Below are positions 12,173-25,012 of a DNA stretch of 64,000 nt, one piece after another (position 1 is the first letter of the stretch; every line of letters begins with the position of its first letter). The stretch lies in the NCBI RefSeq assembly GCF_030867145.1, contig NC_134420.1, forward strand, positions 40,833,237 to 40,897,236, read 5' to 3'. Source of the DNA: Opisthocomus hoazin. Its lineage: Eukaryota; Chordata; Aves; Opisthocomiformes; Opisthocomidae. The translations under genes and the position numbers were made by a program. The notes under the pieces were generated by a model. That model did no database searches. It was not told the DNA's origin and was given only the letters and a program-made list of their open reading frames with translations.

Positions 12173-15100
12173 CTGCGATATCAAAAAAAACCTATTAGAA
12201 CATGCAAATACATGTATGCTTTGTATTAAATACAACTACTTTCATCTACAATGTTCTACAGCTGATGTGTTATCTGCTAGCTTACCATCTAGCCGCATTT
12301 TGGATAATGGCGTAAGTTATTGTTTTCTCACTCAAACTATGTTATGAATGAATTATAAACAAATACCACATGGCAACATAATACTTAGGGAATCTAAAGA
12401 AGCAGTGTACATAAATTAGCTATGTATTATTTTTTTAAACCTTATGCTCATACATCATTTCAGGAAGCTATTCTACTAAACCAGTGAAACCATTCACACG
12501 TGCACGTAGCTTCTTCACAACACTCTCACATTAATATAGATTAACTTTCATTGGAAGTTGCAATATTTCCTCGGAGAATAAAGGATTGACACCACAGAAC
12601 ATATCTGTGTGAATTCACCATTTTTTCCATACTATAATCATTATAATAATATTTCATTTACCATTGCACCCCAAACACTATTATTACAGTTATTTTATGC
12701 TGCTCTATCTCTCTTTGACCCTTCACCAGATGGAGCACCAGCCATGTTTTATGTGACAACATACTGTATTTCAACCTTCATATTTAAAGTCCCAGCAAGG
12801 CTCAATATCTTCTAAGCCTTTAGCTTTACCATCCAATTCATCTTATCAGTGTCTCTGCTTCTTCTCTGGCACACAATGAAGTAGTTTCTTCAAGTTCTCA
12901 ACAGAACTGCATTTCTTCTCCACATTTATCCCTTCTAAACGCTGACTCTTTACACTACTCCTTTCTACACTGCTTCTCAACAGAAAGGATTATCCTCTTT
13001 CTGGAATGAACTGCTGATGAATGTTTATAATATGGACCACAGTACAAGCTGAAAATTCTTCACAGAAAGTTACGCATCATCAGTATGAGCTGGTACATAT
13101 TAAAATACGTGGGACAAAAAAATTTTGTCCTGTCCTTTAACCTTTTCAGCAAAAGGATTAGTAAAAATTCAACTTTTCGTAATACAGTAGTCCCTTCCCA
13201 TCTTCCAGAAGCTTTAAAACTTAATCTACCCTACAGGGAATTTATTACTTCGCAATTTGTTGTCACAAAGGCACTGCGAGAGTCAGAAAGCCGATACAGC
13301 GACAGTATTCGCCACTAGGCACATTCTCAATGCCAGTTTTCTAAACTGCCCCAAATATTGTAAACACACAGAGCCTTTTTTCATAGCATTAAAACCAAAT
13401 ATGTAACACTTTTAAATTAATTATGCTGGTAAAAGGTAAGAGACTAGCTCAACACACAAAGCTGAACTGAGCACTAGAGCAATTCTGCTCTTATAACAAA
13501 GTCTGCTGTTCTTACAGACATACAAAACCAAGTGAAAATAAACACAAACCTACTGCTTCTAGCAGTGATCTGAAAAGTGTGTCTACTTCAAAAACATTGC
13601 CAGGTTGAAAAATAAAACCCAAACATTAATTTGAAGGGTTTGGTGATTAGTTTAATAAGGAAAAAGAAGAACAAAAGACCCATTCAGACTCATTTTACAG
13701 ATAATACTCATTTCCTTAGAAACAGCAAACAAACAGTGAAGAGTGAAACTGAAGGTTGCCCCAAGTAGCCTGCGGCACCACAGTACAATCTGTGCATACA
13801 GGAACTCTTCAGACAGAAACCTGCCTTAAAATTTTATTAAACTAAAACACAACTAGTTTCAAACTATGGAGGTGGGGGAGGGACCCAAGAACCTACACAC
13901 AATGACTCGCATATGATGAGTCAATATGCGAAATACCAAGCGAAGAGCACCCTGGCCTCTTGTATACCAATGTTGTTACATTTTTCATATCAGCAAATAA
14001 AAATAATGTATATATAGGATGTGGAAGAGCTACAGGTTTGGGTTTTTTTTTTTTTCTATTTTTGCATGGAACAAAGAAGCAGCATTTAGAAAATGCAAAT
14101 AACGATTGGCATTAATGTTCAGGAGATGAATATCTGAGAATACCTGGAGTTAGAATTTGTAGAGACAGAAATGAAACTTCCTCTTTTCAAGTGGTCTCTC
14201 TTCAGACACTGAGGAGTCTGATACTAACACTGAAGAACTTTAAGTATTGCACACTTTCTTACATCCGGATTTTTCAGTCAACTGTTATTTTGTTCATAAT
14301 TTGCTCATTTCAAGCCAGTTCTTAGGAGATTATTTTGGCTTCTGTTCAGGTAATGTTTCCAACAAACACAAGTACTGGGCAACACCACACTGGAAATAGT
14401 TTCCCTTTTTTGGTGGTGTGATCTAAAGGCTTTAACCTCTTATATAAATCAGTGCTAGTTTTCTAGGATAAGAGTTTGACAAGCTCTCAACACTGAATTA
14501 ACTCTGTTGTTGCTTTACAAGATCACAAAGCTTCTGCTGAATTCAAGGGAAGCAGGGTACATGAAGAGCTTTATGAAACTAAGGATCTTCTGAAGTCTTA
14601 AAGTGTTGGGGAGTAGAAGTTAACACACATTGCTGACCTTCTGTCAATGTCCATAGGAAACTGCAGAATGAAAATGTTCTGTATTTTCTATATTCTTGAA
14701 AATATCAGGATTTGTGGCCAAAGATTGATATCTATTCTCCATATTGTTTTCAGTGGAGAAGAAAGAACTTGGAAGTTTGGCACAATGATAACTATTTTTC
14801 TTTTTAGCTAGTACAGGTAAGATCTGCTGTATTTTTCTATGGGCAGTGACTTGCAGAAGCTGCTATTCCAAGACTGTTTGGGAGAATTACTTTTGGATAA
14901 TCTTTTCCAATGGAATGTCAGTAAAATAATAACAAAATCCACTGTAATTTATGAGCAACACACAAACCCATGTGTCAGTAGTCCACTGAATTTCATCAGT
15001 GCATTTCATGTGTAGGTGGTTTCTGGTATGACTGACTATGCCTTGTCCCTATATTAGTATCACTGCAATAGCAACACTTGTACTGGATTTATTAGAGACT

Positions 15101-18100
15101 CATTCCTATGAATGAATCACCTACAACCTGCAAAATTTTCAAGCTGTTCTTCAGGAAATAACTGCTACTATTTAGGATCTCCAAAGAAGTTTGTTCCATG
15201 ACTGAACAACAAAACTGCCTAAACTGTACCCACTTAGGTGTAAACTTAGGCCAACCACCTGCCCTGAGCCACTGAAATAGAACTTACACAAAATCTGACA
15301 TTTAAGATCTCTTTCCTAGAGTCTCGAAATACTGCTTTCTACCTTTGCTTAGTTTTTACCAAAGACATGACAACCGTTGCTAACCACTTTTTATTTTGGC
15401 TCTATGAAGAGTCTGAGGGATTTAAGGACTTCTCATCTACTAGGTGAGAGACACAAGCTCCTCAATGGAAGACTTTCAACAGCTTTACATACACATCTTC
15501 TCAAGAAAGAGGCTTTATAACACTTGCAAGATGAGATAAACACCACCAAAATATTGGTATAGGTTAGCTGATGTTCTGAGTTGTTTTTAGCAGGAAAGCA
15601 CTTGCATTATTCACAAGATGTTCAACACTAAGGGCCTGGGATCTAAAATTTTGCGTGGCTACAGTTTTCACTGCAGGCAGAAAAGAGCTGCGTGTTTGTG
15701 TTGCTGTTTTCTCTAAGGTATACAGGGATCCTTCTGTTATTGAAGCACCTATATATCTTTCTATAGCTCTCCAGAACAGATCCCAGCAGTTGAGACTACA
15801 GACTTTTCTCTTTCAAATAAAAATGAAAGGAAAACAGAAAAGTTTACATATTTTGTCATTTTATTAAACAGCTTTTTTTGAAGTCTATGTTAAGGGCAAG
15901 CACACAGCTTTTCACTATGTAACAGTATTTGCAGAATCACTAAGTGGAGCAAATATTGCCTGATAATATGGGGAAAATATATATTAAGCTCGGTATAAAT
16001 ACAAAGTATTAGGTTAATATTAATTTCTAGTATCAGCAAAACATGTATGTTTAAGCCAACTGCAGTTTGAAACTAAACAAATCAAGCTTAAAATCAGTGG
16101 ATTTCTTCATTTAGTTTTGCTATATATAAAAGCACAGAAACATACTGCTAATTTATTTTCAGTTACTCAAACAAGTGGCTTAATAAGGTTGCTTCTAATG
16201 CAGGTTTTTCTTCTATAATACTTTTTGTCTTATTTTCCGAGGTTGTCTACCCAGAGGAAAGGAACACGCAGGTTTCCAAATCAACTATAGCTACACAGCT
16301 TAGTAATAAAATTTGCTAAGCAAATTATGCATTTTATTTTGAATTTGCTGTAGTGAAATACAAACTATTGGAATAAAACTCTCCTCTCCCCTTACAAAAT
16401 TCATTTAGTGACATGTATAATTATACATAGCATTACCGGGGCCCAAAGGTGCAGAAATAGCAGAAGGGCAGCGGCCCGTGGCCCTGGGATGAGTGCTTTA
16501 GACCTGTGACCCTAGAAGTATTACTTGCTTATGGACATAAAAAATGAAGAAACAACACTTTGCAGGAAGTGCTGCAGCTCCCCTAAGACTCAATTTTAAG
16601 TTTTTGGCTCTTAAGATCACCAGCTCTATCAGAGGGTCTTGCAGCCCATGGAATCAGGTGACTTTGCTTTAAGCTTTTTATCATGCACAAGAGAAAAGTA
16701 CATCCTTAACCCACCACATTCAGTACCTGAAATTTGTAGAGATACTATCATCAATCAGAATGGGAACTGGTCTATTTGTTGAAGAAACTAATTAGTCTCT
16801 AGAGATACCATTATGTAGTCTGGATGATTTGTTTTAACATACATTCATAAAAGGTTCATCGCATTCTCTATTAGCTATATCAAATGTATTTCAATTCAAC
16901 ACAGAGATTTATCTGTACTTAGTGATAAGACTTTACAGCAACTGATTTGTAAATACAATAATTTACTTTTTGATTGTATATGTATTAACATAGCATTTAG
17001 CAACTATCTCCTTCTGAGAAGGAAATAAATACAATTAGCTAAGTTCTGTCTATCACATCAACAAACTTTTTATTTAAAGAAAACAGGTAGTTATGCTTCC
17101 CATTGAACTGCATAAAACTGGAGCTGGGTCACTGAATAAAGGTTAAAAGCATAATGACAATCCGTTCAAGTTCATTAACAAGACCACCTCTATCACAACA
17201 TAATTATTCTATATGCCTACACATGCTATTTACACTCAGATATGCTGCTGCTTCTAGAAGTTCAACAGGAGTTTGGAAACACTGATTGTAAATACAAAGA
17301 ATGGCTTTTTTCCTCCTTCACTATGTTGCATTTTGTTAACTTCCTGTGCACTCATCACTTAAGAACCAAAAGCACTGAACAATTAAAATACCAATACAAA
17401 ACTAAAGGACTCCCAGCAGAAGAGAAAGGTGCTGAACATTTAAGAATGAACATATCCTTGTGAAAGAAGGAAGCATCACAGAGATGCTTTTGCAAGTGGG
17501 AAAGTGGTCTGAAGGCGGAAAGAGGCTATATAGTATAGCGTTATTTCTCTTCTCTAGTTACTCCTAAACACTTACTGAAAAAGCAGTTTAAATTAACAAA
17601 TGTCAAATATAAAAAACACCAAGAAGGGAAGAGATGAATACAAATTCTGGGTTTCCTGACAAAGAATAGTGAAAGAACCCTTAAGGCTGTATTTCTAATT
17701 ATAGCTAAGAATTATTTTCCAGTTTATCTCATCACTCCTTAAAAATGGAGGTGACAAAGACAGAATATAGCTTCAAAAGGGAATTTAGAAAGTAAATCAC
17801 CTTATAAATTTCTATCTACAATGAATGATGATCTTTTTGACTTATATTACAGACCAGCTTTAAATTCTTTGCTTAGTTACAGCAGCTTTCTAACCTTTCA
17901 TACCAATGATTATTAGACTCCATATACATATATAAAATTTGATGCAATTATATAGAAAATTACAAAGAAAAAAACCCAGTTTGCTAATATTTTGATCTTG
18001 TGTTTGCGTGTTCCAAATCTCTTACTGGCAAATTACTTAAGCACAGGAAAAATGCTCAAGATAAAAAGTAATTTCAGGTCAAATATTTCTGTGACTTTTA

Positions 18101-18129
18101 AAGATAATAAACCTATTTTTAAACAAACT
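12173..18129 (-). other. STXBP6: STXBP6 large intron, part 1
   Basis: AT-rich intronic sequence without a recognised transposon. A short perfect inverted repeat (8-base arms, 3-base loop) lies at 13112-13130. Plus-strand open frames of 60-80 codons occur at about the frequency expected by chance and none has splice or homology support. Confidence 0.7.
13112..13130. repeat. Short perfect inverted repeat
   Basis: Arms GGACAAAA and TTTTGTCC are separated by AAA. It could form a small A/T-loop hairpin, but the length is within what chance gives in an AT-rich intron of this size. Confidence 0.6.
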
Positions 18130-20421
18130 TAGAATCATAGAAAGTTTTGGGTTGGAAGGGACCCCTAGAGGTCATCTAGTCCAACCCCTTCGCAGCAAGC
18201 AGGGACACCGCTAACTAGATCAGGTTGCTCAGAGCCCTGTCCAACCTGGTCTTGAATGTTTCCAGGGATGGGGCCTCCACTACCTCTCTGGGCAACCCGT
18301 TCCAGTCCTTCACCACCCTCATTGTAAAGAATTTCTTCCTTATATCCAGCCTAAACCTACCCTGTTTTAGTTTAAAACCATTACCCCTCGTCCTCTCACT
18401 GTTGTCTCTACTAAAAAGATTGTCCTCATCTTTCCCATAGGATCCCTTTAAGTACTGAAAGGCTGCAATCAGGTCTCCCCGCAGCCTTTTCTTCTCCAGG
18501 CTGAACAAGCTCAACACTCTCAGCCTGTCCTCATAGGAGAGGTGCTCCAGCCCTCGGATCATTTTTGTAGCCCTCCTTTGGACCCACTCCAACAGTTCCA
18601 TGTCCTTCTTGTGCTGAGGGCTCCAGAGCTGAACGCAGTACTCCAGGTGAAGTCTCACCAGAGCAGAGTAGAGGGGCAGAATCACCTCTCTCGACCTGCT
18701 GGCCACACTTCTCTTGATGCAGCCCAGGACACGGTTGGCCCTTTGGGCTGCCAGCGCACATTGCCAGCTCATGTCCAGCCTTTCGTCTATCAGTACCCCC
18801 AAGTCCCTCTCAGCAGGGCTGCTCTCGATCCTTTCATCCCCCAGCCTGTACTGATAGCGGGGATTACCCCGACCCAGGTGTAGGACCTTGCACTTGGCTG
18901 TGTTGAACCTCATGAGGTTCACACAGGCCCACCTCTCCAGCTTGTCCAGGTCCCTCTGAATAGCATCCCATCCTTCTGCTGTCTCAACCGTACCACTCAG
19001 CTTGGTGTCATCTGCAGACTTGCTGAGGGTGCACTCGATGTTGATGTCCATGTCATTGATAAATATATTGAACAGCCCTGGTCCCAGTATGGACCCCTGA
19101 GGGACTCCACTTGTCATTGGTCTCCATCTGGACATTGAGCTGTTGACCACTACCCTTTGGCTGCGACCATCCAACCAATTCCTTATCCACCGAACGGTCC
19201 ACCCATCAAATCCATGGCTCTCCAATTTAGAGAGAAGGATGTTGTGGGGGACCGTGTCAAAGGCTTTACAAAAATCCAGATAGATGACGTCCATTGGTTT
19301 TCCCTTGTCCACCCTTGTTGTTACACCATCATAGAAAGCCACTAGGTTGGGGAGGCAGGACTTGCCCTTGGTGAAGCCATGCTGGCTGTCTCGAATCACC
19401 TCCCTGGCCTCCATGTGCCTTAGCATATCTTCTAGGAGGATCTGTTCCATGATCTTCCCAGGCACAGAGGTGAGGCTGACAGGTCGGTAGTTCCCAGGGT
19501 CTTCCTTTCTACCCTTTTTGAAAAGGGGCACAACGTTTCCCTTTTTCCAGTCACTGGGGACTTCCCCTGACTGCCATGACTTTTCAAATATCATGGAGAG
19601 TGGCTTGGCAACTACATCAGCCAGTTCCCTCAGGACTCTGGGATGCATCTCATCAGGTCCCATGGACTTCTGTACGTTTAGGTTCCTCAGGAGGTCCCGA
19701 ACCTGATCTTCACTTATAGCTGGAGGGATTTTACCCTCCTGGTGTTCTTTATGCCTTCATTGACTCGGGAGGGGTGAGGAGAGAGGTTGCCAGTGAAGAC
19801 TGAGGCAAAAAAGTTGTTGAGTATCTCAGCTTTCTCCTCATCTGCTGCTGCCAGTTTGCCAGTCTCGCTCATGAGCAGGGGTACGCTTTCTTTGACCATG
19901 TTTTTCCGGCTAACATACCTGTAGAAGCCCTTCTTGTTATTTTTCACATCCCTTGCCAAGTTCAGCTCCAGCTGTGCCTTGGCCTTCCTGACCCCATCCC
20001 TACACAACTGGGCAGCTTCCCTATACTCTTCCCAGGAAGCCAGTCCCTGCTTCCACTGCCTGTGCAGTTCCCTCTTCTTCCTTAGTTTGACCAGCATCTC
20101 TTGCCTCAGCCATGCCGGTCTCTTCCCTTCTCTGCCCGACTTCTTACACTTGGGGATCGAGAGCTCTTGCGCTCTGTGGAATACATCCTTAAAGACCTGC
20201 CAGCTCTGTTCTCTTCCCCTGTCCCTGAGGACCATTTCCCAGGGAGTCCTTCTGACTATCTCCTTGAAGAGCTGGAAATTTGCCCTCCTAAAATTTAGGG
20301 TCCTGACTATGCTCTTCGTTATTCCCATTTCCCTCAGTAGCGTTAGTTCCACCAGCGCGTGGTCACTGCAGCCCAGGCTACCTCCGATCTTGACATCCCG
20401 AACGAGCTCACTCGCAAGTTA
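18130..20421 (-). mobile_element. CR1 LINE, 5'-truncated, frameshifted ORF2
   Basis: A minus-strand CR1 copy of about 2.3 kb in the 27-kb STXBP6 intron, in the same orientation as the gene. The 3' end at about 18130 has an AGAATCATAGAA-like degenerate octamer tail followed by the conserved GGTTGGAAGGGACC block. The 5' end near 20421 again lies at the end of the endonuclease domain (SDH motif). The ORF2 body is split into two frames by one frameshift near 19737. It differs enough from the copy at 891-3180 (MGPDEMHPR versus [18 protein letters not shown] versus SVLGPVLFN, and many others) to belong to a different CR1 subfamily. Confidence 0.92.
18215..20352 (-). pseudogene. CR1 ORF2 reverse transcriptase, one frameshift and a changed catalytic box
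   Basis: The two minus-strand frames join into one ORF2 fragment. 19714-20352 (212 residues) carries the end of the endonuclease and the linker (KKGFYRYVSRKN). 18215-19663 (482 residues) carries the reverse transcriptase and C-terminal domain. Between them, near 19735-19740, the frame changes, and reading the other frame recovers [13 protein letters not shown] leading into the second part. In the 482-residue part, YLDFCKAFD is near 128, PQGSILGP near 187, and the catalytic box reads SADD at 216-219 where CR1 normally has FADD. The serine comes from a TCT codon at about 19015-19017, a single-base change from TTT. Both aspartates remain. The frameshift and the substitution together indicate a dead copy. 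Confidence 0.88.
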
Positions 20422-20489
20422 AATTTTTCTCTTAAAAAAACACAACTAATTTCTTAGGCCTCTCTTAGCATTTCTCCCTGTCATCCAGG

Positions 20490-20825
20490 CTGTTAAATGT
20501 TATATAGCATGGGCCTTGCTGCTACCATTTGGACTTTGAATTGCTGACCATTACCCTTGCTGGCCATCCACCTTGCTATCCAGTCTATATTTCCCTAGTT
20601 TTGCTATGATGGTGCTTGGGGAGACAGTGGAAAGGAAAGACAGAAGTCAAGGAAAAAGCCATCTGCTGCTCTTCCTTCATTCACCAAGCCAGTCTCTTGA
20701 TCACAGAAGACAAGATGGTTGGGAAAAATTTGCTTTTAACAAATCTCTGGTGCCAGCACTCCTTGCCCTCTGTCTGTCTAGAAAAGTTTTTCAGAAGGAT
20801 TTGCTCAATAGCCTTACAAAGGTAA
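20490..20825 (-). mobile_element. Old, decayed CR1 relic (reverse transcriptase region)
   Basis: Minus-strand similarity by eye to the middle of CR1 ORF2. The order of short blocks matches the intact copies in this window: the TTGCTGACCA block, the CATCCACC block, GGGGAGACAGTGG (GGGGGACCGTGTC in the copy next door), the TTCATTCACCAAGCCAG block and the AAGATGGTTGGG block. It is heavily diverged with several indels and has no open frame. It lies only ~70 bases from the younger CR1 at 18130-20421 and is separate from it. Confidence 0.65.
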
Positions 20826-23800
20826 AAAACGTTATTTCAAGTTAACTAGCAACTGAAGTTTTCAGCACAGAATTACTACCTGGATCAAATAATTGTTAAA
20901 TACCAAAGCTTCTCTATGCAAGCAAATAGAATTCAAACTCATGAAAACCTCATTTAATCTTCAGTCTGACCCATAATATGGCTATTCATGTTGGATGTTG
21001 TCTTAATCATCAATGTTGAGAATTAATTTTCAAATTCCAGCCTTGATAAAAAATACTACAGTCATTTGTGTGTCTCAAAGTAGAAGTGGTTTGGGTTTCT
21101 TCGGCATGATTTTTTTTTTTCTTTTTGAATTACCAAATCTTTTTCATCCAAGTCCATCTTGGTTTTCATAAAAAGTTTTTAACAACACCTACTCATAATT
21201 ACTGCACAGCAAAGAGCCACAGTATTTCCTTGATGCTAAACCCATTCACTACTTTAAAAGTTTTAACAGACTGGAGAAAAAAAAAAATCAAATCTGTCAG
21301 CATGGCAGTTCATTCCAGTCACAATGAGACTTTTTTAACCTAATGCCCTTTTGTATCTTTCTGTCAGTGAAAGGCTGCTATTTTAGCATTCTGTTTCTGC
21401 GTTGGCAGAGATAATGTTTGTTATGCTAAACCTGAAGGTAATGTGGCTCAAGCAGCAGGAAATTGAGAGGGGGAAAAAATCCTCTAGTGTGGGCTGCTGT
21501 GTGGAAATTTGTACTCGTTTCAGCGAAATATCTCCACTGGCAATGCTGATCAACAGCTTGCAAGTAAGCAGGCTCTGCAGTCTGCAGTCCTGAACACCCC
21601 GACATAGGCTTCCCTAAACCTCCCCTAAACCTACTAGGGCATGAGCAGCTCCACTGCAAAACTTCTCTCCATGTCCAAGCATGAGAGCTGGGATTTGCCC
21701 CACAGAGACTAACTAAAGTGTTTCTGAATGTAGAAGTTGGATGATTCCTACAACATTACTTTGGACTCTCCCAACCGCTTGAATAAATCACAGAAAGTCC
21801 CAATCCTGACTATAGAGTTAGTAGTGTTTGCCAATAACATCTTATGCTCATATTATTATTTAATTTTTCTTTAATCACTTTAATTGCACTTTAATTAACC
21901 TAGCCACAGGTAGGGACTATGTTGAAGCCAGTTGTTTGATCTCCATCAGACAACCATGCTTTAACCTGTTTAAATGCTCTAAACTTTTCCTTTAGGTTTC
22001 AGGTTTTCCTTTCCCTCTCCCGAAAAGCACTGGAAATTTATAATTTTGTTTGGCAAATAATGCATTAAGGAGATCACTATCAAAGACAAAACACTAGGCT
22101 AAATAGATTTGAGTCTGATCTGACTAGAATGTTCATTATGTTAAAAAAAACTCCTGAAGATGTTGTTTAACAAAAAACTGATTGACATTCAAGAAAATTA
22201 CAAGAATCAGCAGATGTTTTCAAAAAAGTTTTAGAGCAAGGTATACACAGTGATACTTATCTAGTATATTGTCCAAGTCTCTAACTATTTGTGGCTTGGG
22301 GGATTTAATGAGAAAAAGAGTATCTTTGCATGTATCATCTTGACTGAATTCTTTTCATAAACTTCCCTAAGAACCAACCCCGCTTTTATCTGGCCAACTA
22401 ACATTATCCACAAACATACCAAATACATGCAATCTGGATGATCTCGGCTGTTTAACTCGCCTATTTCAACATATCCTAACCAGAACCACACAAATCAAAG
22501 AAAATCAGGTAGAATGAAACATAGCATACAGCTAGCTGACCAAAACCCGATAGCAGCACATGAAGAGAATGACTTCTGCGGAGCACAGGGAATAAAATTT
22601 AATCAAGTGGAGAAGATGAGGTGTTAAAAAAAAAAAATAAAAAAATCACCTTAAGGGTTCAACAGTTCAGTATTTTTATTTCTAACAAGCAAGGTGTATC
22701 CAAATTTCTCAATGTGGCTTGCAAAATTTTAGATTTAAAGATCTGTACTGCAAAAATCCAACCCTTTTTATGGTTCTGCAAGGGACTACAAAAATGCCTT
22801 CCACAGACAGTTGAGTAGGATAAGCTTTCTCACCACTGTCAGAAGAAAATGAAAGTATTATTGCCAATGCTAGCACCCTTCTATTTAAAACAGTGACATT
22901 AAACAACACAGGAGCCATTAGAATTGAAAAAAAAAAAAAGATTTTTCATTGATGAGATCTCTTGATAATGAGAATACCTCCTGATTTACTGACATTCAGT
23001 TTTATTCAGTATTCCATAGCAATGGTGTCAAGTAAATTATTCTTACTTTTGAACAGCTAAGCTAATATAAATACTTTTATAAGCACAGTTTATTTTTGAC
23101 TGAAAATAAATGTCCTTACAGACACTAAAAGAAAGCTATGTTGCACAGATGGTATGTAAAATAGTATGTTCTCCAAAACTTTACTAGTATTACTCTACTG
23201 GGTCACCTAAGTAAGACCAGATTAAAAGGTAAAGAAAAAAGATCAAAAAAGATTTTCTCCACAGAAAATCTGAAACAGACCAAGAAAAGGAAGAAAAACC
23301 CTGAAACGCATGAAAAGCGTTTCTTAAGATTACCTGCACTAGGCACGAAGGGAACGATCTGATCAAATTACCGATTCAAATTTCAAACAGCAAAACCAGA
23401 AAAATTCATTTAACTTATCTTTGCTTCAATTTACCGTAGGAATTCATTTAATCTCTTAACTTTACTTTGGTCAAAACATTAAATTAATCGGCGGGGGGGG
23501 GGGGGGGGGGGGGGGAGAAGGGGGAGGGCACGTAGATTATGCTGTTACTTTTACTACATTTTAAGCAAATATCTTCTTACAGATAAATCCTGACAAATTC
23601 ACATCAGTATTAAATAACATTTAATGGCGATAGTTAATATCAGTGCTCATATTAATGATAAATAGTTATGGTCAAGATTACTAACCCAGTATATCAAATA
23701 CAGACCAAATACACAGAAATTTGCACTTTGGGAAAAAAACTTCATCTCTAAAGATCCGGGGTGGAAAAGACTTTTTTATGTAATAACTTCAAAAACCGTG

Positions 23801-24494
23801 CAGGAAGAAAGCCTAATTTGTTCTCTAAAAAGGGTAATTTTCTTGGGGATTATAAATCCAATGAAGTCTAAAAATCTTACTGAGCAGTGATATTTGCCCA
23901 TTGTGACATCTAAAAGTTAAAGGGGCTTACTCCGGAAAAATACTGTAAATTCTACAGGATCTCAAGCAATGCCACTATTACAGCCAACCTGTCAAGGAGC
24001 AGAATGTGCAATTAAACTGAGGAACAGCAGCTGTGCACCATGGCAAGCTTCTGTTTAAGAATGAGATGCCAAATTTAAACATTTATCTTAAATGCAGTTC
24101 CACTGGGGCCACAAGCGCAGAGCTGTGAATGCTGTGAATACTGAAAAAGCTTGCGAGCTTTGCTGCTTTTGATCAGCTGACTGGTAAAATCACTGAAATG
24201 GCAGAACTTCCATGTGAATTTTTATTGACATTGATGTCACCCTATAAAGAAAAAGTATGGGTCTTTTGGTTGAAACCTTTCAGCCATTTCTGCCAGCAGG
24301 TGAAACCCTGTATTTCCTGCGTTTCTTCATAACCACGAGGTGAAATAGCAATTCAAATTTTATTCAAAATGAAAGTATTTTTCTATAAGGAATAATTCAG
24401 AAAGAGGAAACAGATTTCATATAGGATAAAAAGACAGTAACTACTATAAAGAGTTATATTTAATAAGAAAAAACATCTATTACCAATGAAAGCC
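20826..24494 (-). other. STXBP6: STXBP6 large intron, part 2
   Basis: No gene or interspersed repeat is recognised. It contains several A-rich runs (for example 22627-22645) and the long G homopolymer at 23493-23515. Small open frames are not supported. Confidence 0.65.
23493..23515 (+). repeat. Poly(G) homopolymer, 23 bases
   Basis: Twenty-three consecutive G on the plus strand, followed by AGAAGGGGGAGGG. Read in STXBP6 orientation it is poly(C). G runs of this length are rare in AT-rich introns, are hard to sequence and are prone to length error, so the exact count may reflect the assembly. Confidence 0.9.
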
Positions 24495-25012
24495 TGTGGT
24501 GGGTTGACCTTGCTTGGCAGGTAAGCTCCCACCCAGCTGCTTGCTTAATCCTGCTCAGCGGGATGAGCAAAGAGAATCAGCAGGGCAAAAGCGAGAAAAC
24601 TTGAAGGTTGAGATAAAAGCAGTTTAATAAGCGATGCGGAAAAAAAGAAATAAAAAACAAGTGATGCAAAAACAATCACTCACTACCAGCAGCCCAATGT
24701 CCAACCAGTCCCTGAGCACTGGTTACCTTGGGAAAGCCCCTGGCCCAGTTCTCATCGCTGAGCATTCTTTTGTTACAAGGCAGGGAGTATCTTCTTGGTC
24801 AATTTGGGTCAGCTTTCTTGGTTGTGTCCCCTCCCAGCCTACTTGCTGCGGGCAGGTAGAGTGAGAAACCGAGAAGGCCTGGACACTGTGTAAGCATTGC
24901 TCACTTGAAACACTGGTGTGTTATCAACACAGTTTTGGTCATCACTCTGAAATACAGCACTATACAGGATCCTGTGAAGAAAATGAGCTCCACCCCAGCG
25001 CAAACCAATACA
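24495..25012 (-). mobile_element. Solo LTR of an avian ERVL-type endogenous retrovirus
   Basis: About 518 bases, starting TGTGGTGGGTTGACC and ending CAAACCAATACA, that is TG...CA termini. I recognise the family from bird genomes by the blocks CACCCAGC, GAGAAAACTTGAAGGTTGAG, GGTCAATTTGGGTCAGC, TTGTGTCCCCTCCCA, ACACTGTGTAAGCA and GTGTTATCAACACAG. The typical element is read in the opposite direction, so this LTR lies on the minus strand with U3 at high coordinates and the R/U5 part near 24495. A minus-strand ATTAAA at 24623-24628 sits where the LTR poly(A) signal belongs, but the usual TATA segment appears decayed. The flanking five bases (AAGCC and AAATC) match only partly as a target duplication. 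No internal retroviral coding sequence adjoins it, so it is a solo LTR left by recombination. It is in the same orientation as STXBP6. Confidence 0.75.
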
